Shown: positions 23,102 through 34,960, counted from the stretch's first letter. The stretch is 60,000 bases of DNA from Bugula neritina (GCA_964035545.1 OZ037765.1:19154698-19214697), one strand, 5' to 3'. The notes: generated by a model not told the origin, from the letters alone. Numbers and translations: made by a program.

Positions 23102-23905
23102 TGCGTCTGCCGCCCCGCTTCACCAGGGAGACGGCTATGCTTGTTGGTCTGGCAGACTTCGCACCGTCTCACTCTGCACCGGATGTCCCGCTCCATGTTG
23201 GGCCAGTACCACCGGAGTTGTAGCTTGGTGACATCCCCCTGGACTGCTCCGTGAGTCTGCTCGTGGGTGTCCCGTATCAACTCCCGGTGGATGGCAGCTG
23301 GGCAGACGATCCTCTTCCTGGCTGGTTGTCTGCTGTTGGCGGCCAAAGTCATGGTCAGCAGACCATCTGGCCCGACCCGCAGGGAGTTCCAACGTTGACA
23401 GTACAGCCGTAACTCGGCGCATCCCTGTCGCCGTTGTCTACCACTGGGTCGTCGCCCTTCCTGTTTCGCTCGGTACACGTCGGCTACCACCCCAGGAAGG
23501 CTTTCCTGGAGCTTCGGCAGCTCCCTAACGTTACCAGCCCATACAGGTTTGGCGCGGAGGCTCTGGACGACCTCCGGGGGCGTGTCAACCCTCTGTTGGA
23601 GTTGGCAAGGGTTCCGTGGGGGAACTCTGCTCCTCTCCTTTCAGCCCAGCCTCCTCGTGGGCTGCCGAGTAGGGGCGGGCTCCGCCGCCCGTGGTACCTC
23701 ACGACGGCCCGCTCTATTTAGGCGGGCGTCGTGGTCTGTGTGGCGGGGCGCCTCACTGTACCGGTGTGGCAACATAGCCATAGCCTGGCGCTTTCTGTTG
23801 CCTGTGTAGCCACGCGTCCCTGAAAGATGGGGGGCGTGGGTTGGGACGGTCCTCCGCCCTTGAGACGGGCTCTGCTGAGGACCTTCCGTCGTAGCTCCCA
23901 ACGAC
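22822..23905 (-). pseudogene. Gypsy pol remnant: integrase zinc-binding domain without RT or catalytic core
   Basis: Within 23490-22822 the frame has an integrase H2C2 zinc-binding motif: His76, His80, Cys110 and Cys113 of that frame (RDTHEQTHGAV...RRCEVCQ), with YWPNM between. After it the expected DDE catalytic core is missing and the frame runs directly into proline-rich sequence. Upstream, 23905-23630 still resembles the linker after protease (ending PTRQPTRRLG), then a stop, and the next recognisable sequence is already the linker before integrase. All of reverse transcriptase and RNase H has therefore been lost at about 23600-23640. Confidence 0.7.
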
Positions 23906-23922
23906 GGCCCAATGGCTTCCTC

Positions 23923-24957
23923 CTAGACAGGATGGAAGCGGCCCAGCATGGACCTGGGTGGTAGGTCTACCGTCTCTGAGGAGGGGTTGACGCACTGCAC
24001 TGATATCTCTCCTTGTCCCGTAAGCCGGCTAAAGCTATGGGCAAGTTGGATTCTTGAGTGCGTACTTTCGACAACTCCCAACCTAGAGGTTTGGCCACCG
24101 TCTACTTTGCAGCGGACAGTAGCCCGGGAGTGGCCTGGTATCGTACAGCTTCGTACTACCTGCACTCCTCCCGCTAGAGGACGACCAAACTTATCGACAC
24201 AAGCGAGCTCCCTGTCGCCCATGATCATCGCAGATTTGCTGAAATCGATGCGACATCCGTGTCGTTGTAAGAATGGCATCCCGAGGATAGCATCCTCGTT
24301 GAGCTGTCCGACGATAAACATCTCTTGGATGGCCTGGTTACGGACGTAACCTGTCAGCTCAATAATGCCGTAGAAGGGAATGCACGACCTGTCTGCCAGG
24401 GTGCCATTATCCCCCTCATACGGTGCCAACCCGTCCTTGACCTTAGCGCTGAGGGTGTCAAAGAATTGACGGCTAAGGAGGTTGGTGGTGCAGCCCGAGT
24501 CCAGAAGGAAGTTGGCAGGCTTGCCAGCTAGCTTTTCTGGCAAAAAGTAGCTACTTCCGTATGGCTGCAGCTGTATGTGCCATGGTTGCACCTCCCTCGC
24601 TGTGGGTCGAGGGGTCCACGGTTGGCGACGACTATTGACCAGCTGCCGAGGTTGGGGCGGCACGCCTTGCGGCGCCTGTACCGTTTCCCTCGCAGGCTCT
24701 GAGATCAACCGTCTGTCGGATCCGTGTTGGAGTGGCATAGAGGACCCAGGTGGCGAGTGGCTTGAGCAGCCTACTTGCCGTGGGGATCGCCACTTCACAG
24801 CATCTCCGCGCGGCGCCCAGCGGGGCGGCAGACGCGCGGTCCTCCCTGGGTGATTTACCGGCGGCCCGCAGGAGGTGGGAACATCTGCGGGCCGTGGTAG
24901 TTTAACCCTTGTTGGAGTTGAAGGCAGTTCTTCTGGAAATGTCCTGGCCTTCCGCAT
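23923..24957 (-). pseudogene. Gypsy aspartic protease frame
   Basis: A 344-codon minus-strand frame. The retroviral-type aspartic protease active site is at residues 150-157 (FLLDSGCT; catalytic Asp153), followed by NLLSRQFFDTL, and by ILGMPFLQRHGCRIDF, the usual second half of the fold (I-L-G). The first ~130 residues are Pro/Arg-rich and overlap the end of gag in another register (24855-24957), as expected for a gag-pol frameshift junction. The frame itself is unbroken to its stop, in contrast to the flanking pol. Confidence 0.75.
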
Positions 24958-25824
24958 CTCCAGCAGAAGTTATGCCCCGTGCCTGGTGATTGTACCTGCG
25001 GCCTGCTAGGCTCACGGGCGGTATCTACCTGGCTTGAGGGAGCTAATGTGGCGACCAGTTTAGCTAGCATGTCAGTCATCTGTGCAACTTTCGATGCTAG
25101 TGACATCTGGTTCACATTAGCCACCGCGGAGGGTTCCGCATTTGGTTCAGTATGAGCAGTAGTGTGCTCCGTGGCCACCTGGCGGGAGGCCACGCGGTTG
25201 CGGTGCATATGAGTCGCCAAGAGGTAGGCTTCTCCCACCGCAAGTGCATCCTCGGCCGTGGTGACTCCCCTCGCTTGGAACTGATGGTGGAGCCCTAAGT
25301 CGTTGATGGACTGCACGAAGGCATCATAAGTATACCTCTCACGGTGCGCTTGAGGCAGATCGCGGAACGCGGAACGCGATCTGCGCCAGCGTATACACCG
25401 TGGTAGCATGCTCCTGTAGCAGCGTGTGAGGATCACGCCGCGGCCTTTGTAGGCGGGCCCGCGCATCTATGGTGGAGATACCAAAACGGGCCCGCAGAGA
25501 AGCAAAGATCCCGTCTATGTCAGGTCCCGCTCCGTATGGTTTGGCCTTGTCCGTCAGCGCCATCCTGAGTTTGAGCAACGCCACCCTTGGTGGCCACCGT
25601 GCAACTTCCATCACATCTTGGAATTCCTGGATAAATTGCTCTACGGCTTCCTCGCCTGTGAAGGTGGGTGCCTTCAGCCGGTATCTATCCTCACCGGGCT
25701 CTCTAGAAATTCTCACTTCTTCTAACACTACTGGTTCCACAGGTATATCAACATTATCTTCCTCACCTTCATTCAGTGGAATGGGTAGCTCCGTACCGTC
25801 TTCTGCCATGACTGTTATACGCAA
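24855..25824 (-). pseudogene. Gypsy gag with frameshifting 7-bp duplication
   Basis: The capsid part begins at MAEDGTELPI (ATG near 25809; another in-frame ATG at 25824) and includes RLKAPTFTGEEAVEQFIQEF and FASLRARFG, typical of Gypsy gag (retrotrans_gag). The C-terminal part ends with a zinc knuckle CWRCGRPGHFQKNC (C-x2-C-x4-H-x4-C). The two parts are in different registers. The break coincides with a tandem GGAACGC/GGAACGC duplication at 25364-25377 (plus strand), which shifts the frame. The element therefore makes no full-length Gag as it stands. Confidence 0.8.
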
Positions 25825-25844
25825 GATCCCACCGCTGCCACCAC

Positions 25845-26193
25845 TGTAGTAATTCGTGCAATTACTGTGCGTGAGTTTCTACTTGCGTACTTAGTTGGCT
25901 ATTCTACTAGCAATTACTAGGGTAGCTGTCGAGTAATTATGTTTATTATCCACAATACAATACAAAGCAAACATTACATCAAATTATACTATACATCAGT
26001 CAACTACTAACACATGTTTCTACTTCAAGCCCTCGCTTACAACAACGTGATCATTGTCAATTCCCCGGGAATTGTCACATGAGTCGGAAGCATATCTTTC
26101 GGTGCTGCTGATTGGTTACTACATAGAGGCCTTAGTATTCCCAGAACGGAGAGAGGACGATTCTCATATTCGTACATTGCATGACTCACTACA
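25845..26193 (-). repeat. Right (5') LTR of the Gypsy element
   Basis: 349 bp, TG...CA. Immediately inside it (minus sense) is GTGGTGGCAGCGGTGGGATC, in the position of a primer-binding site; I cannot name the tRNA. Confidence 0.92.
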
Positions 26194-26197
26194 GTAT

Positions 26198-29100
26198 GTT
26201 GAATAATCAACCATGAATAATTATTTGTGATCTATTTTTTGCTAATCGGCATTTGTAATCATCTCTCATAATAACTTATTGATTGTTAAATCCTAAGTTG
26301 AAGTTAACAGCATGCATGTTATATAATGATATTGTTAAAATTTTCAGAACTATATTAGTGTGAGTCTATTTTTGTATGCTGCCAATTACTGCATCGCTTA
26401 GATATTATTTCATTTATGAGCCATTACAATATTTGTATTTTCTGTCTATATATGGGAAACAGTTTTATTTTTTCTAAATTAATTCCCAGAAACTCATTTT
26501 CATCAGTAGTAATATGAATAAAATAAAATCTACCATACATTTCACTCTCTTCTCACTCTTTATTAATAAAAAATTACCACTTTGTATGCTTTATATATAG
26601 TATAAAATAGTAAAGTCCTCAGAAGGGAGTGAGTATTTAGTCTACTTATTCCCAATATATTTCATAACTATCTTAAAAAGTAATAAGAGCTTATAGTTTT
26701 AAAGTTGCAGCAATCTGTTGCATTGATTCATTAATAATAAATGAACAAATTGTGCTCATACAGTAATCTAGGCCATGACAGCAGTAAACTGTTCGTATAA
26801 ATTATTCTGTATAATGCAATGATGATGCAATACTTGCAGTGGGTACACAAATTACATTTGTTATCAAATTTTAATTCCCCAGTATGACAGAAGACTAAAA
26901 TTTTACTATATACCACTATTAATTCAATTTAGCTTGATCAATATAAGCATAATTTGTATTCTTTATAACATACATACATATATACTATATACACTGCATA
27001 TGTCCACTGTATGCACTGTACAGTGAAATAAGCCACGAAAAAATTAGACTGATAAGAATAACTATGTTTTAGTATTCCTTGACAGTTTGATGATTCATCC
27101 AATGTTATAACTGCAAGCTGTTAGTAAAGTATACCTTATATAGTGATATTATATTTTATAACATTGCTATGGCATAATATATTATTTTATAATGGAGTTC
27201 TCTTTCTGTATATTGAGGTTTTTTTTACTTGTAATTTATAATATGCAGCAAAATTGACAAACATTTTAACTTGAAAGTTTTTATATACAGCTGAATTTTA
27301 TTTTTTTCCAATTAACAAGTCTCTGAAATGCATTATGATTTGGGTGTTCATTATTGCAAAGCATCGGTTAATTACCGAATAACAGAATTTTTTAATTATA
27401 TAGTTGTAAAACTAAAATTGATTTCACAACATTTTAAAATGTTGCATAAATTATAATCAGTGCGTAATGAGTAATAAGAGTCATTCATGTCGTTGACCTC
27501 TTGTGTTATACTACTCTACATGCCATACTTGAGGACTGTTATTCTCAGTACATTCCTCATTATGCTATGCAGATATAGTTCTTGTCAGGTATTTAATTCA
27601 AAGCATACTTTCTTTGCCAAATGCATGATTTATTATTTTGATTTACCCAAAAATTGGTAAATATTCAAAAAAAACAATGATGAAATAAATTTTTAATTAC
27701 TGAACAAAAAACTCATTAAATATGTTTTCAAAGAATTTAACAGTTATATACTTGTGTACATTTTAGTAACTATGCATGTCTTTTTCCCATTAATTTTGTT
27801 AGAATTGCATTATTTATATGTTTCTACCTACTACAAAAATAGTTACATAATTCATATATATAACTACTTTTACTATTTTCTGGGAGGAGTTACCTGCTTG
27901 AAATTCTTTTCTAGCAAGCAGACAATAAAGAGTTTACAGTTTAATCATACTTGCCTATTGTATATATAGACAAAGAGCTATAACTGTGTTTATACCTTTG
28001 CATCAGCTAATAACACATCGAATTTCATGCACGAATAATATATCATATTCATCACTTGAAATTACAACAATAGTTTAATATAATCAATATCTAGAAGTTA
28101 CTTAAAAGTGAAAGTAACCAGAACTAGGTGATTTAAAATGGTTCAACTCCGAAAATATACAAAAGGATAAAATGCTGATAGAAATAAACTTGTAAGTATC
28201 CAATCAAACACATATTTTGGCGTATAATCTTGCTTAATTTATTAGCTTCATATAAAAAGATATTTGACTAATAAATAGAATTGCAAAAATAATAGAAGCT
28301 GCATGCATATTCAATTACACACACATTATATAATGGCACAAATCAAGAAGAAATAATATTAAGCTCATTACAGCTATACTATAAATAAACTGGTGTGCTG
28401 ATGGGAATTTGAAGCTTCATGCTTACTAAAAAAGAGTAGTATCGTTGCAAACAATATCGAGTTTTTTTGAGACTATAACTTACAGTCTAGTTGTAAAACT
28501 CTATTCATTGCAATACAATATATCTCTAAGGAATTCTTAGAGTCTTTGCAATTAAGTATGTTGGTATAATGCTTGTTGAAAGTCTTGTAAAGTCATGCAC
28601 AATTTGTAGTGCAATTCGGTTTCTATTCACGACACAACATTTTTTTTTAAATATTATATGCATAATAATTGAAGGGAGAGATAGTAACATATATTAGCAA
28701 CTATATAATTAACTGGGTTGGCTCCTTGTGCTATTTTGCAAGTTGCAGTTTACGCATACTGCCATTCCTAGTACAGGAGAGCAAAAATTTATTGCATTAT
28801 ATTAAATTCTGTTTCTTGAAGGGTATCTCTTTTAAATGCAAAATTATTCAAAACTATAAGATTTTTTACTCTCTCTCTCTCCAACAAAGTGTCTTTAATG
28901 AACTAATAGCATGTCATAATACACCATATGCATTAGGTATATACTGCAGTTGCAAACATGACAGTTTTATTTCTCAGACATTGGAGTAATGTGTAAATAT
29001 ATAAACTTATCAGCAAACTATAATTATAGTAGGTATCTGATACATAGCTTTGCGTGCATAAGTATAAAAGTAGTTTATTAAATAAATTTAAAGGAATAAC

Positions 29101-29505
29101 TATATTTCCTTTTTTTAAAAGTGGAACATGATGTGGGGGACAACTGAATTAACTAAATAACTGAGAAAAAGAAAAATACAATGAAAATAGTGTGAATAAA
29201 ATCAATTAATATGTAGATATCACAGTATAAATATTATAAAAAAAGGAAATTAGACAATATGATGTCTTGTCTCATCTATCTTATGCAATCTGTATCACAG
29301 CTTAAAGATGTAAGGAAAATTGTTGACAAGATTGTACTGGGGAGTTATGTTCTCAGAGACTTCTTAACTCTACAAATGCATCAACAATTTGAATAAAATA
29401 ACTTAAGTTTATATATGTTTTGAGTTTATCTATAGAAAAAATATAAAATTATAGAGCAGTGATTCAGGCAAATAATTATATATATTTAACTGAAGCTTTA
29501 TAAAC
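26198..29505. other. Upstream region of cofilin A and 3' flank of cofilin B
   Basis: From 26198 the sequence continues the cofilin upstream unit interrupted by the Gypsy element: 'gttgaataatcaaccatgaa' matches 34910-34930, and 'aagctgttagtaaa' near 27115 matches 37940. From about 28680 it aligns with the region 3' of the cofilin genes in units D and E (48780-49630, 53530-54390). No independent gene is seen; a 106-codon plus-strand frame (28669-28989) is not conserved in those units. Confidence 0.5.
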
Positions 29506-32500
29506 TCACTTCTCATATATTTGTGATAAGCTAAGGTCATCTTCATCTGAGGCTTGAATTGCTATATCAGCACCAAGAGCATCTTTTAAACCAGCTTTAC
29601 TTGCAGCATAAATCATCTTGTCTTCAACGAAGGCCTTGTCACCTACCCTAGAATCAAGTAAACAATATTTAACAGCATCTTTTGGGTTTCATAGAAAGTC
29701 ATGTTCAATTTATGTAAATCTTTGCAAATATCCCAGTTATTTAAATGCAAGTTTGAACAAAAATCAAAACACTTACCAGGAAATGAACAAAAGTTTTCTT
29801 CTTTGAGATCCGTCTAATAGAAAATTAAAATCAAAAGCAGCATAACGAGCATGCCCACCATTATTGGCGTCTCGCAATTCTTTCACCATTTCATCATACC
29901 GAAGCAACTCAGTTGGTTCTTCAGGGTTGTAGCATGAATCCACTAAACATACACAAAACTTATATTATACACTTAGTTTAACCGATGCTCAGCAAATAAT
30001 GGCTAAAACTTCAAGAATCTGCCTGATACTTGGCTAAATTTCAACCCAAAGCAGTTGCAAAGTAAGTACAATCTGACCGAACGCAGCAGCTTGCAACAAC
30101 ATCAAACTATAAACAATAACAATGCACAACTTTCAATGTACCTACTTACCATCTGGAAACCCTCTTGACAGAACTTTTACAACTTTATTATCTTCAATGT
30201 GATACACAAAGTATGAATGTAGTTTTTTCATTTTCATCTCTTCAAACAGACGTATAGCTTTGTCATCTAATGTAACACCTGAACTGCAAGTGGAAGGCTG
30301 TAAAATACAAATAAGAATTACTGTATATTATATAGAAATAAGCTTTTAAAAATAGTGAAATAATATTGAACATTAAGTAAGCCTAATATTTATTTAAAAT
30401 CGCTATCAACCTGGTTCATAGAGTACTATAAATACAGCTCAGCTGTACTACTTTTACTAATAGTTTGTAGCTGTAATTCATAAAATAACAATTTTACAAC
30501 AAGCCAAAATTTAGATCTATAAGAATCATCAAAATCAAATGAATGATCTATATTAGACTGGGTTATTGTTACTAGTCACATACACTAAAACTAGAGCACA
30601 GCTAGCAACTAAAGATATCGTCCTACAATACGTCAGTTTAAGAAAGATCTGCAGTGATAAATAATTGAAAGTCGCAATGATTATGATAAAACGTAAATAT
30701 AACGATTAATCACTTACTAACGTGCTACTTGCTAGTGTTACTATAGTACTAGTAGTAGCAACAGACACAGTTGGTAACGCAATAACTAAATGTTGAAGTC
30801 TGTACGCTACTATTAATATATAGTCTGGCAGAACTGGGGGTTAGGTTCGCAATCTCGGATAAAGTTTTTTTCTCTCTTGATTATTTATCTTGAGGGTCCA
30901 GGTAAATGTTTCCAGGTGGGTGTGGACCTGCCACCCTTGAGCATTTCGAGAAATCCAAGATGGCCGCCAATTATGAAAAAATCGTTTTATAGTTGGTATG
31001 AAACCTATATTATGTTGAAAAAATTAAAATTTTTGATGATTCAAATAGAGACAATGCAATTTTGGAATGAATATGTGTCATGCAAATGAAAAGGAATCAA
31101 AGTAAAGAGCAAAGGGACATGTTGCTCAGCTCAAAAATCGGAATTTATTCAATAAAAAATCACATATGATGCAGAGAAATGATAAACAGTTTTTGAAATT
31201 GTTTGGACAGATATATAAATAAAAACATTGCTTATTGCCAGTAATGAGAAAATGAAGAAAGGATACACAGGCATATTGCTCAGCTAAGGTTAAAATGGGA
31301 CATATATATATAATCATAAAGATGCGACAAACTTTTGCGGGGTCATTGTAATCATACGAGCTAAATATATATTTGTGAACCATCACGGTCCATATAATAT
31401 CTCAATGTACTAATAAATTAGGAAAAAACATAGAATAACATGCAAAATTGGAAAAGCCTTAATTATTCAGTTGTATTTGTTGAAATTTTAATAGTTTGAG
31501 GCAAAAATCTATATACAATAGCAGCCAAATTGTAAAGGTTGCCAAAAAATTGAGTCATCAAGTGTATACCAAATTAAGCAAAATGACTCATTCCATAATG
31601 CACAACATCATTTTCTACTCTTTTTGGGAAAAGAGACTCTAGTAGATCCCCTTTCACCCACAAATGTTCTGGTGGGTTTAAGGCCGCAGTTTCATACGGC
31701 TACCTGAAGGTGTGCTCTAGTGACATTGTTGATTAGCCTCGTCTGTGGAAGGAAAGGTACATAAGTTAAAAGTACGTTGTAAATAGCATTGCTGTCCTTG
31801 GTTTTCCAAGCCTTTTGTCTTGTAGCTGTCATGGAGGAGCACTTTGCATAACCATAGCAACATAGCATAAACTTGGTAGCTCGCGAATAGCATTCCTGAA
31901 GAGAAGCACTAGTGGCACCAAGCGTTCTTAAATCACACTTTCTTTCTTCCTTGGCATTCAGTATGGCTTCCTTTCCAATATTTTACGTTGTTGTCACTGT
32001 ATCAGCCTGAGAGATCATGGGGAGGCAGCAAATTGTCCATCATAGAGGCTTGGTCTCAGACTTTTTCACCTAGTACGCCATGGTCCAGGATGGGTGCCGG
32101 TTTTGCAGGGCAACAAATGCTATCAGAGAATGTCATCTGATTCTGTCGTCAACATCTTCATCTGAGAAGACCCATTTTAGCATGTCATCCTTCAATGTAT
32201 CCACTATCCATTCACATTTACTTTAGCCTCCCTCTCTTTCTCTTTCCCTGTATCTTCATCTCGGCCACCATTCTAATATCTTCCTCCCTATCTCTTCTGC
32301 GTACATGTCCATACCATTGACGAGGTCTCCTCATGCCTATTGCGATGGCTTTTATTTTGGCCTCCTCCCTTATATTTTCATATGTTACATAGTCTTCCCA
32401 GTCTATATTGTAAATGTGTCGAAGCATTCTCATCTCAGTTGTACCTATTTTGTCCTCTTGTCTTTGAACAGTCAGTGGCCATATCTGATTTCCATAGATC

Positions 32501-34653
32501 AGCGCAGCTTTTATTGCCGTTCTGTAAAACAGAACCTCCAGTTTGGTGAGAATTTTTTAATCTTCTTGTCGCAGACTGTTCTGAAAACTCAATTTTCACA
32601 GATTTTTTGAAAATTGACTTGGTCTTGGCATCTCTTATTTCTCCTGCCTCCTTGAATGTAGAAGGTGGCAATGCTGCAAGTTTATGAGCCATTAAAGAGT
32701 CTGCGTCCAAATTCTTGGTCTGCTTGAGTGCAAAGGCTCGGGCATATATGACTTCAGTATCATACGCGGTATTATTAGAAACCTTGATGTGCTTTTGAGA
32801 TGATACCATCGTCTTCACTTTAGACGACAAGGATTTATTTAACCCCTCTGACCAGTTCACTTTAAATTATTATATAGACTATAGATGCTTTGCCTATAGC
32901 AAAAATATTGTCAATGATAATTGCTGAATAACTGATGACTTTCTCTGTTTCAAGTTTGACAAGAGCAACTGGGTGGCATCCTTCTTTGAGTTGGTCATTG
33001 CAGAGTTCAATCTTCCTTTTGCCAGACTCCCTGTCCTTTGAATCAGATTGGATTCTTGATTGCCTCTCATCCTTATGAGTAGTGGAAGCATTTATTTCAG
33101 ACTTGTCTCTGATGTCACTGATGCCTTACTGTATCTTGTTGCATGCAAAAGTGCTGTACACCCACACCTTGAGAGTTTCCGGTTTAGTGGTGATGCCAAT
33201 GATTCCCTTCTTGCTGTGAGCAAATCTCATAAAGGTCACCTCAATGGCCATTTCTGACCAGATGCCGTTGAGCTGGCCGCGTTTATGATGCATTGTGAAG
33301 TTACCAGCTGCGAATTCAATCCTTACATCTTGTGGCATGACCTCCATGCTACACAGATAGTACATTTTTTCTTCTGTTGCTAGGTGTAAGGCCCAGTCTC
33401 CTTCTCTATCAGCTATGATGTGGGTGTTGATGGTGAAGATTGGTCTAATAAAGCACATGGCCCATAGTTTTGCTGTTCTTGAGCTCTCTGAAATCTTAGT
33501 CAACATCTTTTCAGGGTCCTCCATGCTAATGATTGCCCTTTCATCAAAGACTGGCTTCAACAACTCTCCCACCAATATTTTCAGACCTCATACATTCTGG
33601 GGAAACTTTTTCTATTTAGCATTTTGGGGAAACCACCAAAAGTAGAATCAACTACTTCTACCAAATCAGTTTCAGCCAATAGTATTCCAGTGCACCCAAC
33701 ATAGCTCATTAAAAGGAGAGAAATTAATAGTAAATGTTTATGAAAGGAGATTGGTATGATGAAGGTAGAGAACCCCTGTTCTAATACATGTATTACTTTC
33801 TCCAGCATGAAATAGATTCTCATGCATAAAAAGCTGTTTACAAATGTTTTTTAGAGAAAAAGTCAAATGTGCTGATTGTAGAAGTAGTTTTCGAAAGCAA
33901 AAATGTCAATATTTAGATAAATGATGTGTCAATAATAAAGCAATTGAATTATGTTAAGAAGCTATGGTGTTGTGTTATCGAGGCTGTTGACCTATTTACC
34001 TAACTTTAAATAACATAGCTAAAGTTTTAAAACTGAAAATAACTATTAAATTGGCAGCTCAACAAACCTTTTTGATAGGCATGCTGGTTTGAAATAAATT
34101 GCTATTTAGCTCGTATGACAATGACGTTGCATTTCAATTTTGCAGAACTTTTTTCAGCTTTATTTGGTGGACATATTTGTAATCAGCATATAAAATTACC
34201 CTATATAGTAAATTTTCATAAATTTAGAACAAACTGATGCAGAGATGTAAGGAAGTTACAAACAGGCTAGGTTAAACTTGAAAAAATGAATGATTAAGGC
34301 TTAGCTTAGTTACCCTTGAGTATCATTTGCTTATTACTCAATAATACACATGATAAAGGCACATGCATCTTTATTATATTAATTTCTAAAGATTTCCAAG
34401 CATTGGAACCTTAAATTTAGCCCTGATGGGTAGGTACATTTGAATTATAAAGAATCGTCTGGTGCCTGGCGGCCATCTTGAATTTCTCGAAATGCTCAAG
34501 GGTAAGAAGTCCACACCCACCTGGAAACATTTACCTAGACCTTATATTTGAATAATCTGAAGAGAAAAAAACTTTATCCGGGATTGCGAACCTAAGTCAA
34601 AAATTGGTATTTTTCTGCCAGACTAATAGTAATAAACTAACGATACTTACCAT
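29506..34653 (-). CDS. ADF/cofilin copy B (intact; 3.8-kb element in intron 1)
   Basis: Exons: 34651-34653 (ATG), 30150-30297, 29777-29942 and 29506-29647, all with GT-AG borders; 152 residues. The single domain is ADF-H: N-terminal PSTCSSGVTLDDKAIRLFEE, core HARYAAFDFNFLLDGSQRRK then LLFISW, actin-binding-helix-like DKMIYAASKAGLKDALG, and C-terminal SLSQIYEK. Copy-specific changes are ACVKDR to AFVEDK and Val at the exon 2/3 junction codon. The role is cytoplasmic actin filament severing/depolymerisation (known for the family). Intron 1 is 4353 bp because it holds the TIR element 30823-34623; without it the intron would be 552 bp, like that of C and D. Splice sites and promoter are intact, so the gene may still be expressed. 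Confidence 0.88.
31405..31595. repeat. Decayed half of a foldback repeat (family of 57924-58347)
   Basis: Matches the right arm of the palindromic repeats at 56636-57042 and 57924-58347. Shared landmarks are 'aaattaggaaaaaacat', 'tattgttgaaattttaatag' (approximate), 'caagtgtataccaaattaag' and 'aaaatgactca' at the end. It is nested within the TIR element. Confidence 0.5.
31625..33600 (-). pseudogene. Broken gene for the transposon-associated protein inside the TIR element
   Basis: Minus-strand pieces in order. 33575-33126 has SRTAKLWAMCFI, ADREGDWALHLATEE, NFTMHHKRGQLNGIWSEMAI and GIIGITTKPETLKVWV. 33091-32894 has HKDE-like start and GRLNSAMTNSKK. 32860-32580 has YARAFALKQTKNLDADSLM, ALPPSTFKEAGEIRDAKTKS and IFKKSVKIEFSEQ. 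After a LINE insertion, 31960-31630 has ATKFMLCCYGYAKCSSMTA, NNVTRAHLQVAV and a stop. These match the N-terminal, middle and C-terminal parts of the same uncharacterised family whose EEADT/DTDV part is at 1-1110; that middle part is missing here. Several frameshifts and stops make this copy inactive. The assignment rests on remembered conserved patterns. Confidence 0.6.
32050..32570 (-). mobile_element. RTE-like LINE 3' fragment nested in the TIR element
   Basis: Reading minus: VLFYRTAIKAALIYGNQIWP, EMRMLRHIYNI, IREEAKIKAIAIGMRR, QWYGHVRRRDREED and GKRKRGRLK, then a frame change to DTLKDDMLKWVFSDEDVDDR and finally PSWTMAY. This is the standard end of LINE endonuclease/reverse-transcriptase polyproteins (YGxExW, EMRMLRW, RWxGHVxRR, RGRPKxRW). 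It is severely 5'-truncated, as usual for LINE insertions, and splits the host reading frame described at 31625-33600. Confidence 0.75.
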
Positions 34654-34770
34654 TTCAAAATATAATCTGAAGTAAGACAGATACAAAAATCGTCCAAATT
34701 ACTAGCTCAATAACTCAATGTGCAAGGCGTGACTTCACACTTGGAATGGAGATGCTCAAGTAGCGAAGCT

Positions 34771-34889
34771 TTTATACCCAATCGCTTGGGATTTCCCTGA
34801 TTCAAGAGTAGTTATATACGCAATAGTACGTCATTGTGTAAAAATTGCTTTAGCTAGCGATCATCCACTGTTAGCAATGCCATATTTGG
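34771..34889 (-). promoter_or_regulatory. Cofilin B promoter: TATA, kB site, perfect CArG
   Basis: Gene orientation: CCAAATATGG (34889-34880, perfect CArG), GGGAAATCCC (34797-34788) and GTATAAAAG (34777-34769). The kB-to-TATA gap is 10 bp and the CArG-to-kB gap 82 bp. The TATA box lies about 120 bp upstream of the ATG. Confidence 0.75.
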
Positions 34890-34960
34890 TAGCAGCTGGA
34901 ACTCGTAACGTTAAACAATCAACCATGAAAAATCATTTGTGCTCAACTGTTTGCTAATAG

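Larger units (their letters stand above)
20814..26193 (-). mobile_element. Gypsy-type LTR retrotransposon, internally deleted
   Basis: Two LTRs (20814-21136 and 25845-26193, both TGTAG...CTACA) bound an internal region coding on the minus strand. The target duplication is GTAT (20810-20813 and 26194-26197). The insertion lies in the upstream region of cofilin A; the empty site is readable in the other cofilin units. Internal order: putative primer-binding region beside the right LTR, gag with CCHC knuckle, DSG protease, an integrase zinc-binding remnant, a pol C-terminal tail, an accessory zinc-finger frame, then a G-rich polypurine tract (minus sense GGGGGGGCGG, 21137-21147) beside the left LTR. 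Reverse transcriptase, RNase H and the integrase catalytic core are absent. CpG-rich composition contrasts with the AT-rich host. Gag/Pro/Int order cannot by itself separate Gypsy from all relatives, but gag-CCHC, DSG and H2C2 fit Gypsy/Ty3. Confidence 0.92.
30823..34623. mobile_element. TIR DNA transposon carrying an uncharacterised protein family
   Basis: A 3801-bp element with imperfect ~150-bp terminal inverted repeats (30823-30970 and 34476-34623). Both open GTCTGGCAGAA and include AGGTAAATGTTTCCAGGTGG and GAGCATTTCGAGAAAT, ending near AAGATGGCCGCCA. TA lies on both sides (30821-30822, 34624-34625). Introns 1 of cofilins C, D and E lack the element and show the empty site (for example 'ctattagtatagtaatgaac' near 50930). 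The minus strand carries broken remnants of one large protein, into which a LINE fragment has inserted. The TA duplication suggests a Tc1/mariner-like or other TA-targeting element, but the protein is not a recognised DDE transposase, so the superfamily is left open. Confidence 0.8.

Noticed and set aside
22511-23912. Many plus-strand frames within the Gypsy element
   Set aside because: GC-rich shadow frames opposite gag/pol remnants; none has a domain.
28669-28989. 106-codon plus-strand frame 3' of cofilin B
   Set aside because: The aligned sequence in units D and E does not keep this frame.
29618-29806. Three similar 62-codon plus-strand frames (29618, 49747, 54511) that look like a conserved small gene family
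   Set aside because: They are antisense to cofilin exons 3-4 and the intron between; similarity comes from the paralogous cofilin genes.
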